A stretch of DNA of 64,000 nt from Paragordius varius (GCA_964247055.1 OZ176057.1:2604001-2668000), one strand, 5' to 3'; counted from the stretch's first letter, positions 36,161 through 52,213 are shown. Notes: generated from the letters alone by a model not told the origin. Program-made: numbers and translations.

Positions 36161-39100
36161 ACATCACTTATATACAGTAAAAATATAAATTACACGAATA
36201 AAACGTAAAAATATAAAGACAAATATTTTTTTTTAAACCACAATCACACTTCTTTTTTATATATAAATTTTTTCTGATTGTTTACAATTATAAAACATAT
36301 TATTAATTATGTCACCAATATCCATCTCTATTTCATATTTTGCAATTTCAAAAAAATGATTTTATTTTAATTTTAAAATAAACGAAATTGCATAAGTAGT
36401 GATGTCTTTGAAAACATATTTGTCTTTATATTTTTACATTTCCGTATAATTTACTTTTTTAAAATTTTATATATTTTAAAATATTTTTTGCGTTTTGAAA
36501 AAGAATGGCGATCTGTATAAAAATCATTTTTCCTTTAAACTTAATTGTTTTAAAAATAATTTCATAATTTATAATTATGTTTAAATATATCATTTAGTTA
36601 TAGTTGTTTGAAAATAATATAAATTTTATCTTATATAACAATTTAACAACGTGTGTTGGTTTAATATTAAGTTTTTTTTCATTACTTAAAGGTAAAAATA
36701 AAATCCAATTTGAAATTTTGATTTTAAAATTTTTTGAGGCGTACTAGATCAGTTTTCAAAAATTTACAAAACAAAATTATTTAAAATGGATTAACAGTTA
36801 TTAATTTTAACGGTTTCAATATTGAAAGCTATAAATTTATTTATAGCCAATATATAAATAATATTATGAATGATCGATAAAAATAAATTTAATATAAAAA
36901 TACTTGTAGATGTTTTGAAAAAGCAAAATTATTTAAAATAACTTAACTTATATGTATGTTAAAAACGAAAGTTTGAAAGTCTTATACTTTATAATAATCA
37001 CGAATTAGTAAGATTTTGCAATATTAACCTTTTACAAAGTTAAAAGTTTAAAATATGTAGTAAAAAATTAATATACAAATTTTTTTAATATATACAGTTC
37101 CTAACAATGCAATCAAATTTTTTTGCAAATAATTAATTTATAAATAAAATTAAGCTAAATAAGAATAAATTGAAAATGTGATATTTTAAGTATAAAATAT
37201 ATATTAGTAAAACTTTTTGTCTCAGGATTTTTTATCACTGTAATATCTGGTGCAATTTTTTGAGCAGAAGGCTGTCGAATTGTGGATTCTGCACCATTCC
37301 TATATTAATTTAGGCGTAAAAATTGATTAAAATTTATAAATTATATTTCTTTCTAAAAAAATATTTTCCAAAACAACCGCATTTTGGAAACGAATACACC
37401 TGTTTAAGTGGTTTATAAATGCAGATTATTCATATTTTTAATAAGCAATTTTCATTGGAAAAAAATGTAAAATATATGTTGTAATTTATCAAAAAACATA
37501 CGGGATTTAATTGATTGGTATAAACTTTTTAAAAATATATACAGTAAAAATTGATATTATACGGACTAAACGTGCAAATATAAAAACAAATATTTTTTTT
37601 GAAAGACAACCATATTTTTGTAAACCATAATATTTCCTATAAAAATCGTTTAATTACAATGGGTAAATACAGAAATTGTGTTAAAATAGGGATCATTATT
37701 TATTACATTGTAATTTTGAACAATGAGTTTTATAAAAAAGTTGGTTAGAAAAAAAAATTTATCTTTATATTTTTACGTTTTTTCCGTATAATTTCTTTTA
37801 CTGCATTTAAATCGAATTTAAATCTTTGATATAAATATTAGATATTTATTATTGTATAATTCAAGTTTAAACCTTTGATATATATAATTTCAATAATTAC
37901 TGTATTTTTTTTGAGTTTTAAACCACAAATATAATAATATTAGTTATATATAAAGCAACATAGAGTTGAACTTTTTAAAACTGTGTGTATGTTCATTTAA
38001 AAGTGGTCATAACATAGTTACAGCTATATAAACCCCTAAATATCTTATTTTTAACCCTGACAATATTTAGATACATAAAAAAAGGCGGAGTACTTGAATG
38101 TCATCTCCACCTCCTGCTGGTGACTAGGGGTGACCGGCGTGGGAGTTTTATCAATAAATTTTATAGTTTCTTCTGTTTTTTCTTCATTTTTGGGCATAAT
38201 AATTGGTTCTTTATTATTGATTATCAGCATGTTTTCATCAGTCGTATTTGATTTCTGTAATAGGGCATCAGAATTGTTGAATTCCTCATGCCTGGGATCT
38301 GACATATCACGTGGTGGATTTCCATCCACAAACGTGGGGGGTGGAACTTCGTTCCGTTGATATGCCATAAGTGTCGCAAAATTTATAGCTTTGTCCGTGG
38401 GTATGCAACGGAAAACCTTATTACAACGACCAAAAAAAACGTAAGATATAACTCAATAAATTAATTTTTAAAGGCCGCGGTCATTATATAAACGATAAAA
38501 TTTTAATATTGTTTGAAACATTTTGACATATTTGTCGATATATTAAAAGTAAAAACTTCAGAACCATGAAAAAAGAAAGATTTAGGGCAGGCTGTTTAAG
38601 TATCTCTGAATTAAATGATTATGTAAATTTTTACTCTTTAGTATGTGTGGAAAAAATTATCATTATTAAATCTAAGCCTTTTTTATTAACTTTTAATTGA
38701 TATAAGTATTGCGTAAAATATCAAAATCTCACAAAACGAAAATGCCAATATTCCAAAATATTTAATTTACAGGATGCTATTAATATGATTGATGGTTTTT
38801 CATTTTTCCCTTTGCTGGAAAATCATTAATATTTATGTCGGAAATATAGTCGGAAATTCGCATTTTTTACACAACATACAGTCATGTATCCTTTATTTTA
38901 TTAAAAATTTATTTTTTCCCTGTTAAATGGGTATGTATAAATATTTGGTAAAGAATGGAAAAAACAAGATCTCTATGGTAATTCCAATACTTTTTTGATG
39001 AATATGATATTGTTAATACCACAGAGCTCTTGTTTTTTTCATTCTTTAACAAATATTCATACCCATTTAACGAAAAAAATAAATAAATTTTTGATAAAAT

Positions 39101-42100
39101 AAAGGATACATGACTGTAATAAAATATTTTATATTAAACGTAAATTAGCAAATGCTGAATATTGTAAATAATGCACTATTTTTCCATTTTTCGAATAAAA
39201 TTTTTAAGATATACATGTTTAAAGTTGAGCTAACCTAACTACGTTTGTGGGTAAATGAGGCAAAAATTTAAAATAACGGGATTAAAATATTTTTATCAAC
39301 AACAATTTTTATAAAATTTAAAAAAAAATTATTTATTATATTTTTTTTAAATAAATTACATTGTGCGGAAAATTTTTGCAATAAGGACTGAATAATATAA
39401 TTTTTTTTAAAGCAAGTAGAGTTCAAAATTTTATGACTAAAGCATAATATAATTTTTGACACTTTATAGATATACCATTTACAATTCATATTCAACCTGA
39501 AACAATTCAAATTCAGCCTAAAAATAAATTTGTGTTTTCGGGATAATATAACTCATCATTAATAATATGAAATATATTTTTACGGCATGGTTTATTATTT
39601 TTTCAGCATTATATTATTTTAAACAGAATATCACATTTTAAAATAAAGGTAATTTTTAATCTTAAAAGAACACACAATTTATTTAAGGGTGAGTTTGAAT
39701 TGTTCGAGGGTGATTTGAATTGTTCAAGGGTAAATTTGAATTGTTCAAGGGTAAATCTGAATTGTTTAAGGGTGAATTTGAACTGTAAATGGTATATGAT
39801 TGAAGATAAATTACCATATTATTTCTACACTTTATATAAAAAATAAATTTTATAAAAGATTAATTCTAGATAACAAAGTTTCAAACCAATAATTACCCAA
39901 TTAAACCATATACATATATATATATATATATATATATTTAATCCTACAAATTAACCACAAATTAATTATAATGCATCAATGGAAAAATAAAAACTGAACG
40001 GAATTCAATATTAACGATAAAGCAAGGTTAATATAATTAAACAATTATTTTGGGTTTCTATTATCATTTCACTATTATTGCAAAAATACCTGATAAAATC
40101 TTTTTAATTTATCAATTTTTTTATTGCGACATACTTAACCATAAAAATACGTTTTTACCACGTGTAAAAAAACTAAAATTAATTTTTATAAAAGCAAAAA
40201 ATATATTTTAAGAGAAAAAATTTTTTTTTTGGATTATACCTCCTCAAAAATTCGGGTATTTTGAGCAGCAGTTTCATTCCAAAGCGTAAAGAATTCATCA
40301 GTGCTAGGGTCAGAAAAATCAATTTGACTTTCCTGGTCCAATATGGTTAAATGTTCTCTAAAAAATATATTTTAAAATTAAAATTTTTAAAGTTTTTCTA
40401 AATAATTTTATAAATTTTCTTCTTTTTTTGGTTAAAATTAATATTACGAAATTATATTAATTTAAAAAGTTAGATTGAAATTTATGTATATTAGTATAAC
40501 TATTTTTTAATACATTATTAATTGATTGATGTTTCAATTAAAGCTAATTTCAATACCAAAAAAGATTATTGCCCCCATTTTTTTTGAAAAAATTATTTTG
40601 TAAAGTATTTTAAAAATTATATACATTTTATATGCCAATAAATATAATTTTTAAGGTCAATTATTATAAACTAATTTCTCAATATGTTGACTTGTAAATA
40701 TAAAACATACTGTAATATATATATATATATATATATCTATATCTAACAATTCTAAAACTTTTTTATAATATAAATAAAGGTTTTACAAAGTATGGGTTTT
40801 CTTTTCATCTTTAAAAAATATTTGTCTTTTATAACTTTTATATTGTTTCTTACTAAAAAATAAAAATTCCATAACATAAAATATTAAAATCTAAATTACA
40901 TAATTAAAATTAAAAAAAAAACCTAAATAATCGTTTTCTTAGACTTCCACAAAATAAACCAGTCCGTATTTCTTTTCCAGTTACAGTGTTCATAAAATTT
41001 ATGAAGGATGTATCATGAAGTATGGCGGCTATTTCACTATCTCTATAACCTAAAAAATTCAAAAATAAAAAAAATCTATTTAATGAAATTATTTGATAAA
41101 ATTTGGAAAAATAATTATTTAACTCAAAAAATAAAATTATATAAAAGTTTCTAGTAGATTTAATTTCATCAAATAATAAGTTGCGAAAAAGTTTTCCGAA
41201 TTGATTCTCGAACAATTCCAATTTACCCTAAAATAAATTATGTATTTTTTGACATTATAAATTTCCTATATTTTTTAAAAAACGAAATTGTGTTAAAATT
41301 AATATAATAATAAAAAATAATAAACTATGGCATATGAATATATATTATGTTATGATGAGTTATATTAGCCCAAAAACACATAATTTATTTTCAGGGTGAA
41401 TTTGAATTGTTCGGTGAATTTAAATTGTTTAAGGGTGAATTAGAATTATGGTATATAAGCATATCAATCTTAGGATTAATTAAACTAAAAAAACTTTTTT
41501 AATCAAAAAACACACACATATCATGCAAACTTAACACTCATAGTTAATTTAAAAAAAACCGTTATTTAAAAATAATTTTTAGGAATTACAGCTAAAAATA
41601 ACTAAGTTAATAAGTTTTTTTAGTGATATGTAATTTAAGATAATGAATAATTTAAAACTACAAAGCATGAAAATAATTCAGAAAAATATTTTTTCTAAAG
41701 AAAGACAAAACCATACTTTTTTAAACAATATTAATTTTTGCTATATATAAATTATATAATTATATTTTAGAAATATACATAGTTATTGATTGATTGTCTT
41801 ATGAATACATAAATCTCTTATATACTTTGCAAATTAAAAATAAGAATGCGATTTATTTAGAAAAAAAAATTAAGGTTAAAAAACGTGAGCAGTTTTGTGT
41901 TGGTAAAAAAATATTTTTGTCTTTATATTTTTACGTTTTGTCCATATTTATACAATAAAAACTGGTATTATACGGACAAAACGTAAAAATATAAAAGCAA
42001 ACATTTTTTTTCTAAAATAAACGATACTTTTAAAATCTTGATTTTTTTAATTATAACTCAGTTTTAAAAATCCAAAGTATAGATGGTAACACAATCAATT

Positions 42101-45100
42101 ACATATTTTACGATTGTTATAAAATAATTTAAATTAGGGTTTAAAAAAGTATGGTTATTTTTTATTAAAAAAAATATTTCTGTTTTTATATTTTTACGTT
42201 TTGTCCATATATATGCAGTAAAAACTGGTATTATACGGACAAAACGAAAAATATAAAGGAATATTTTTTTATAAAATATAAAGATACTTTTTAAATCTTG
42301 ATTTTTCTAATTATAACTCATTGTCTTATGAAAATCCAAAGTAAAGATAGTAACACAATGAATTTACAATTTTACGATTGTTGTAAAATAATTTAAATTA
42401 GGGTTTAAAAAAGTATGGTTGTCTTTTTTAGAAAAAAAAATATTTTTGTCCCTATATTTTCACGTTTTGTCCATATTTATGCAGTAAAAACTGGTATTAT
42501 AAGGACAAAACATAAAAATATAAAGGCAAATATTTTTTCTCCAAAATATAACGATACTTTTAAAATCTTGATTTTTTTAATTATAACTGAGTTTTAAAAA
42601 TCCAAAGTATATATGGTAACACAATCAATTACATATTTTACGATTGTTATAAAATAATTTAAATTAGGGTTTAAAAAAGTATGGTTGTCTTTTTTAGAAA
42701 AAAAAGTATTTTTGTTTTTATACTTTTACGTTTTGTCCATATATATGCAGTAATAATTGGTATTATACGGACAAAACGTGAAAATATAAAGGTAAATATT
42801 TTTTTCTAAATTAAATCCTGATTTTTTTAATTATAACTCATTGTGTTTTGAAAATCTAAAAAATCAACTTACATATGTTACCATTGTTATTAAATGATTT
42901 TAATAGGCTAAATTAGGGTTTAAAAAGTATGGTTGTCTTTTTTGTTTAGAAAAAAAAGTATTTTTATCTCTATATTTTTACTATTTGTCCATATATATGC
43001 AGTAAAAACTGGTATTATACGGACAAAACGTGAAAATATAAAGGCAAATATTTTTTTCTAAATTAAATCCTGATTCTTTTAATTATAACTCATTGTGTTT
43101 AAAAAATCCAAAGTATATATGGTAACACAATCAATTACATATTTTACGATTGTTATTTTATGATTTTAATAGGTTAAATTAGGGTTTAAAAAAGTACGTT
43201 TGTCTGTTTTAGAAAAAAAAGTATTTTTGTCTTTATTTTTAAAATATAACGATACTTTTTAAATCTTGATTTTTTTAATTATTAAACTTTAAAGTATAGA
43301 TGGTAACAATATCAATTACATATTTTACGATTGTTGTTAAATGATTTTAATATAGGCTAAATTAGGGTTTAAAAAAGTATGGTTGTCTTTTTTAGAAAAA
43401 AAAGTATTTTTGTCTTTTTACGTTTTATCCATATTTATGCAGTAAAAATTGATATTATACGGACAAAACGTGAAAATATAAAGGCAAATATATTTTCTCC
43501 AAAATATAACGATACTTTTTAAATCTCAATTTTTTTAATTATAACTCATTGTGTTTAAAAAAATCCAAAGTATAGATGGTAACACAATCAATTACATATT
43601 TTACGATTGTTATTCCATGATTTTAATAGGCTAAATTAGGGTTTAAAAAAGTATTGTATCTTTGTCTATTTTACGGACAAAAAGTGAAAATATAAAGGCA
43701 AATATTTTTTTCTAAAATATACCGATACTTTTTAAATCTTAATTTTTTTAATTATTAAACTCAAAAGTAGGGATGGTAACCCAATCAATTTACACATTTT
43801 ACGATTGTTAAATAATTTATTTAAAAAAGTATGTTGTCTGTTTTACAAAAAAAAACATTTTTTTTTCGTTTTGTCCGTATATAATTTTTGCATTTTTATT
43901 GTTCTTACCTAACATAGATCTATCATTTATATTGGCACTTCCTATGATAGCCCATTCATCATCAACTATAAGCAATTTGCTGTGAATATAAATTAATTCT
44001 GTCACCAAGTTGCCCGACAACTCATCATATGTTCGCACACTACAAAAACTTATGTAATCAAACGGGTTTTCTACTATATATGCATAAAAAACAGATAAAA
44101 TTAAAAAATAGTCAATTAATTAATTGAAATTATATATTCGTATATCGCCCTTTAACTTTGATAATAGTATATAATAAACGAATTTAAAAAAGTTTCAAAC
44201 TTTTTAAAACTAAAATTAAAGTTTTAAAGAGATATTACACTTTTAAAAGGGTTAAAGATTAATGATTAATTATTCAAAAGTAAAAGTTAAACCACATTTA
44301 TAGATTTAAGATAATTAATTACCTATGATTTATTATGATTGTCAAATAATACTTATGTTGTCAATTATAATCTTTTCTAAATTACAAAATTAAGATTTAA
44401 ACATTAGGTTTCCCAAATAAAACACCATTCTTTTACAGTAAATCTATCTTTATATTTATAATTTATACTATAATATAAATTTTATTCAATTAAAATCTTA
44501 TTCTTAAACAAAAATTTCATCAAAAAACAAACTTATTCGCATATAAGCCTCAAAAACATTCTCAACTAATCATTTTTTCTGCTCTTTATATAAATTCAAT
44601 ATAATTAAAATATGATATATCATATAAATGTTTCCCAATTAAAACACCATTCTTTTACATTAAGTATATCTTTATATCTATATTATTTTATTTATACTAT
44701 AATATAACTCTTAATCAATTCAAATCTTATTCTTAACATCAAAAAAATCCATCAAAAGAACAAACTTAATCCCATATAAACCCCAAAAACATTCTTAACA
44801 AATCATTTTTTCTGCTCTTTATTTCTTTCCAATTAATAATTAATTAAAATCTTATTTTTAAACAAAAACAAAAAACCCATCAAAAGAACATTAATCCCAT
44901 ATAAACCCCAAAAACATTCTCAACAAATCATTTTTAGTTTTCTTTCCTTTCTTTCCTTATAATTAATAATTCAAAAAAGTTATCAATATAAAATAATTAA
45001 ATAAAGTTAAAGTATAATATAACTTTTGATCAATTAAAATCTTATTCTTAAACATAAATCAACACCAATTTAATCCCATATAAACCCCAAAAACATTCGC

Positions 45101-48100
45101 AACTAATCATTTTTAGTTTTCTTTCCTTAAATTCAAAAAATTATCAATATAAAATAATTCAAAAAAAATAAAAAAAAGTAGTCTAATATAACTTTTAATT
45201 AATTAAAATCTTATTTCAAACAAAAATTTCATCAAAAGAACGAACTTAATCCCATATAAACCCCAAAAACATTCTCAACAAATCATTTTTTCTGCTATTT
45301 ATTAAAAATATAATATAATTAGATAAATACTAAGGCTAAAAACACCATTCGTTCACAGTAATTATATCTTTATATTTAAATTTTATACTATAATATAACT
45401 CTTAATCAATTCGAATCTCATTTAAAACAAAAAAATCCATCAAAAGAACAAACTTAATCCTATGTAAACCCCAAAAACATTCTCAACAAATCATATATTT
45501 CTACTCTTTTTTTCTTTCCAATATTCAAAAAAGATAAAATATAAAATGAATTTAGTTAAGAATTTACCAATTTTTTTAAGCCTGCCCACTAGTGAATTCT
45601 CTCCGTGTGCCATGGAGGCATTGTTCCAACTAATGATAGTTTGAATACAGGCACCAGTTTGACCGCCTATTTCACCCTCGAACCCAGGAAGTAAGGGTGT
45701 AAGTATATAAACTTTAAAAGTCTCCTTTGCTCTATATAAGGAAAAGGAATGAAAATACTTTTGATATGTGGAAATTAAATAGAAACTCCACTTTAAAAAA
45801 GTAAAAAAGTAAAATATTTCAATAAAATATTATTAATAGTAAAATAATTTATTATATATTGTCAATATATGGTAAAAATATAAACTTTGAAAGTCTCTTT
45901 TGTTCTATATATATATATATATATAAATGGAATGCAAAAAATACTTTTGATATGTGGAAATTAAATAGAAACTCCACTTTAAAATAAGTAAAAAAAGTAA
46001 AATATACCATTTACAGTTCAAATTCACCCTCGAACAATTTAAATTTACCCTTGAACAATTCAAAGTCACCCTCCTTGAACAATTCAAATTCACCCTCCTT
46101 GAACAATTCAAATTCACCCTAAAAATAAATTATGTATTTTTGATCTAATACAACTCATTATTAATATGAAATATATGTTTTGTTATAGTTTATTATTTTA
46201 CAGTATTGTTTTAATTTAAAACAAAATCTTTATTTTTTAAAAATATATAAAAATATTGGTAATTTTTGATCTTAAAAAACATATATTTTATTTGAGGGTG
46301 AATTTAAATTGTTCGAGGGTGAATTTGAATTGTAAATGATATATATCAATAAAATATTATTTGTAGTAGTAAATTTTAAAGAATAACATTTATTATATAT
46401 TTTTGTCAATAAATAAAAAAATATGAAATTATTTACTCAACTGCACGGGCTATCCTATCGTAAAGAGCATCGGAAATTTTATTTTTAACAGTATTGTTGC
46501 CATGAACCGATATAAAAAATTGATTCTACAATAAATATAAAAAATATATATATATATAATTTTTTAAAAAGTAAAATTTTAAATTTTTAAACAATTTAAA
46601 AATAAGTTTTTTTATAATTATAATATTATAATTAATCTCGTAGTAATATAAAATTTCTAAATTTTTATGATGTTTAAGAAATAAAAATCATTTTTATTAA
46701 GATATAAATCTGGGGGTTCAAAGAAAATTAAAAAAATCATTTATTTTTAAATATTCGTATTATAATAAACATATTATCAATTTTATATATATATATATAT
46801 ATATATATTTAACTAATATTTTATTAAAAAAAATTAAAAAAAATATTTTTTTGGGAAAAAATGAAAAATTAAACCTCAATATATATATATATATCTTATT
46901 TAAAGTTAAATCACTCAAAACTTTAAAAATATATAAAAAATTAAAATATTTTTAATAACATATAAATCTGGGGTTTAAAGAAGTTTAAAAAAAACATTTA
47001 TTTTTAAATAATCGAATTATAATAAATATTTTATCATTTATATTGTTATATTAAACTAATATTTTATAAAAAAAATTATTTTTTTTGGAAAAAATTAAAC
47101 CTCAATATATATAAAACGTTTAGATTGAGCAATTAGTTCCTGATAAGCTTTATGAATACTGTCTTCAGTATCTTTTATACCAGCTGACCACGTGGTTGAA
47201 CTTCTACAAATCTAAATAAATTTAATTTTGAAAAAAATAAAAAAATATTTTAAATTTGGCATTTAAAATATTTTATAAAAGTGTTTTAAATTTTACCTTT
47301 TTTAAACTTAAAAGTTTTATAGTATAATATATTTTGATTGGAATAAAATATTACAAATCTATATTGGGCAAATAAAAAAATATTTATGAATAAATTTAAA
47401 ACTTTAGGTAAAATAAAGAAATGGTTAAATAAATAGAAATTTTAAAATAAAATTATTATTGTTAAATTAATTTCCATTTTTGAAATTTCATAATTAACCA
47501 CAAAATTTTTATGCTTTAAAAAAATGACACAAATTAAATTAAATTAAAAAAATTTATGCACAAAAAATTAAATAAAGGATGGCTGGCATTTAAAATCAGA
47601 GACCAAAATGATAAAAACATATATTTTATATATAAAAATAATTAATAAATTAACCATTTTTTTGATTAACTAAAAAAATAAAAAACGCAAAAAAATTTTT
47701 TAAAAAATTTCAAAATTTCTTTTCATTTTCGATTTTTTTATGAAAAAAAAACTTGAATATCGCATTTGAGTGACGAATCTGCCAATTCTTGTGGAATGTT
47801 TAATTCTTTAAATACTTTGGGGAGTAATAAATCCATATATGGATCCTCCTTATACTTTTCAATCTAAATAATATATTTTTTATGGTATATAAATAAATAA
47901 ATAAATATATATATATATATATTATATATATATATATATATATAGATATACCATTTACAGTTCAAATTCACCCTCGAACAATTTAAATTTACCCTTGAAC
48001 AATTCAAATTTACCCTCATACAATTCAAAACCCTTGAACAATTCAAATTCACCCTTGAACAATTCAAATTCACCCTCGAACAATTCAAATTCACCCTCGA

Positions 48101-48414
48101 ACAATTCAAATTTACCCTTGAACAATTCAAATTTACCCTCATACAATTCAACACCCTTGAACAATTCAAATTTACCCTTGAACAATTCAAATTCACCCTT
48201 GAATAATTCAAATTTATTTTTATGTAAAGAAAAATATGTTTAAAATTAATATAATACTGAAAAAATAATAAACTATGTCAAAAGAACAAATTTTATATTA
48301 ATGATGATGAGATATATTAGCCCGAAAACACATAATTTATTTTTAGTGTGAATTTGAATTGGTGAATTTACACTGTAAATGATATATATTTGGTTGAAAT
48401 TGGTTAACATTAAA

Positions 48415-48445
<31 letters not shown>

Positions 48446-51181
48446 AATTGGCAAATTAAACACAAACACAATAATTTTTAAAAAATAACTGAAAAAAAAG
48501 AATATAACTGTCAAAAATCTTTTTAAACTTAAATTAAACCAATCGAGAACGCACAAAATTTTTCAGAAAAACTCCCTGAAAATCCAAAAAGATGCTGACT
48601 CCCCCCCCCCTTTTTTGCAAACCTTAAAAATTTATTTTAGAGTCAAATATTTCAAATATATACCACAGCATGATACCTAAGCCATTTTTTAGAAATATTT
48701 TTTTAATTTATGGACTAACATATTTTTAACCTCTCATGTTTTTTTGCAAAACCTTAAAAATATAATTTATTTTAAAGTGAATTTATTTTACAGTTATATT
48801 TATACCAAAATTTCATGCAATGTGTCATCTTTTTTCTTATAAAGTCAAAATTAATTATTTAAATCCTTGTAAAACCACTAATTTTAAACGTTTTAAAAAC
48901 CAACACTTATTAATATTAATAAGTTTTGATTCAAATATTCCAAAATGATTTATATATATATATATACCACAGCATAATTCCATCGTTCTATAAAATGGCG
49001 GCCTATATCATTAGCGGGTAAACCATAAAGAACGCAACCTACATCATGCCAAGGCATTCGTGGAATTGAATGTCTATCGATCAAATCTTTAAAAGATATA
49101 TATTTTTTTAAGTGTTTTAAAACTTTTTTAAATTTAAAAAACAATCTTTGCAAAGTTATTGAATCTCAAAATAAAATGAAATCTATATTATCTAAAAAAA
49201 ATTTGTGTTAAATTTTTTAAAAAGTTAGTAATAATTATATTTTAGGAGGGTAGAGTTTTAATAAGGTTTTTGAAAATTATAATTTATTTATGAAATTCAG
49301 AAAAGCTATATAGTTTAAAAATGTTAAAGACAAACTTTTTATTTTCGTTAATAATTTTTTAATTTGATTATTTTTTTAAAACAGCGAGCAAATAAGGTAT
49401 ATTAAAGTTTTTTTGATAATAAAAAATATATAATTTCGATAAAAAGGCAACCAAAAACGAAAAAAAAATTAAATTATTTTATTTATTGAAAAATAAAAAA
49501 ATTTATTTTGAAAAAAATAATGAATGAATATGTACCGATGTAAGGCAAATCAACATGGGCAAAATCTTTGTAAATGAAATTACTGTAATCCTTACCAATC
49601 CAATATTTTCCAGAACCTTTATATATATATATATATATATATTACATATTATTTTTATCCAAATTTTCCACTAAAAAAATGACAATACTAAAAACTAATC
49701 TAATTTAATATTTAAAGAAAAAATATATATTAATTTTACGTTACAGGTTGTTAAGTATTTAAAATAAATAAAAGAATATTAACATAAAGTTTTAGGTTAA
49801 ATAGTTAAATTGAGTTAATAGGGTATGTTAATTGAGATCCGCAATATTAAAATTATTTTCAACAAAATTTTAATATTATAAGATTTTTTATACATAAAAA
49901 ATTTAAACAATATGTGAAAAATAAGACTTGTAAATAGTATTTTATATTATAAGATTCAAAAAAATTAAATATATATAAAATTATATAGATAATCAAAATT
50001 ATATTCATATAACTGTTTAATGCATATATTTTAGTAAAATTAAATTGATATTAAATATATTTTTTAATTTTTCTATAAAAGAGCAAAAAAAAGTAAACCT
50101 ATAAGATCGATATTAAGGGTCAAATCTGTCGTTGCATAATAATCGTCACCACTGTCATCAGCTGTTTTACCCTTTGGCACGCCATATTTATCTCTTAAAC
50201 AGGTGTTTTCATGCTCTTGTGCCACATCTGGTCCCAGCTGATACAAACAGGTGTCGGAAGCGGTCAGCTGTTGTTTCTTAAGTTTTTCATCATTATCTAG
50301 TCTAGGGAATAATTTTTCAAGCGTTTGTTTCCATGGTGATGCCGATGGCATTGATAATTCCTTCTTTTTACCGCCACTTTTACTACTTTGTTCTCGTTCA
50401 AATTTTTGAGTTTGATGTGCTTCTCGACGTGCTTGACGGACTTCATAGTTAAGTCTTCGTTTTTCAGCCATCTTTTTATCTTTTTCTACGTGGGATATAT
50501 AAAAAGTATATATTTTACAATTAAAATATGTGAGATTTCCTATTAATATGGTTGGAAAAGCAAAGAGAGTATACATAAGTTTTCAAACTTTTAATTTTAG
50601 CATAAAACATTTTTTAGTAACGTCTAACAAAATCATTCAAACAACAAAACTAAATTTTAAGGTTCATTTGTTTGTTACAGACAGAACCTTTAGAAATATT
50701 ATGATTTGAATAAACATAATTTTAGCTATATACTCATTAAAATTATTACATAAAAAACAAAATGTGAAATCTGAAGAATAATATTTACATCCATATATAG
50801 TATATGTTTAAGTATATATTGCTAGAAAGTTATTAATTATTGCCGAATTGCATATATAACCTAGGGTGATTAACCTATAAATAATTTTTTCACTTTTTAC
50901 TCTATTATTAACCAATAAAAATTCTCTTTACTGCATATGCTATTTGGCAATAATTAATAATTTTCTATCAATATATATATATATATAATTTACTCATACT
51001 GTATTTTAAATCTTGATTTTTTATAATTATTATTCTATAACCCATTATTTTGGGTTGTAAAAAAGTTAATATTCTCTCAGCTATATACAGTATAAATTAA
51101 TAATGTGGACAAAATGTAAAAATATAAAGACAAATATTTTTTTCTAAAAGACAATCATACTTTTTGAATCTTGATTTTTTT

Positions 51182-51256
<75 letters not shown>

Positions 51257-51981
51257 TTTAAACTCCAACGTATAAAATTGAAATATATACTGGTAACACA
51301 ATCAATTATGTATTTTCCGATTGTAACCAAGTAGCTTATATGGTAAACATTAATTAAGGTTTTAAAAAGTATGGTTGTCTTGTGGAAAAAAATATTTATC
51401 TTTATATTTTTACGTTTTGTCCGTATAATTTAAATTCTTACTGTATATTCCATAAATATTGAAATCCTATATATAGTTTATGTGTTATTACGACCGCTAA
51501 AAATATATTTTTTTAAAAAATATCAAATATACCAGAAGCAAATCCTGTAATCATATACGCCTCATCGTATAAAGGCATCAGCTGTTTCTTGGCTTTCTTT
51601 CCAGAATTGACATATGGTGCAGAATGGGGTACAAAATCACCCGATTCAGAAACTGGGGCTGAGATATTCCCCTTTTTGCTTGTGGTGGCTAGACTGTGTA
51701 ATAATTGGTTCCATAAATAACTACTGGTTTTTCTAAGATGTAAAATTATTTAATTACAAAAAAAAATTATTTTTTTCAAGTAAATTATTATATTAATTAT
51801 GGAAAATATATTTTATCTAAATAATTGAAATTGATTACTGATAAAATATAAAATTAATAAGCATTACAAAATTTAAATTTTAAGACCATCAAAAAATAAT
51901 CTTTGGTAATTGCGATTTTTACTAGATATTAATGTTTAATCGGAAAATTTTAAAACACTCAAAATAAATATCGAATTTATA

Positions 51982-52014
<33 letters not shown>

Positions 52015-52213
52015 AATAATGATTAAAAGGTAAAAAAATATAACCTATTTTCATCTAAATTAATCAAAAATAATAAATATAGGTTATATTAATTTATATG
52101 TAAAAAAATATAAATTTTTATATAATACATTAATAAAGTTATGATGATAGGGATAAGTGTATAATTTTTAGAACTAAACAAATAATTTTACTGAATTTAA
52201 ATAGGATTTTATT

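Noticed and set aside
47947-48200. CRISPR-like array of short repeats
   Set aside because: The repeats are contiguous without unique spacers, occur as inverted arms of a transposon, and the host is a eukaryote.
47864-48243. Several overlapping frames with [13 protein letters not shown] and FELFKG repeats
   Set aside because: All are readings of the 21-bp units of a family A MITE; a period divisible by three keeps every frame open.
48602-48611. Run of about ten C residues as a regulatory or G-quadruplex site
   Set aside because: A single homopolymer cannot form an intramolecular quadruplex of standard type and has no supporting context.
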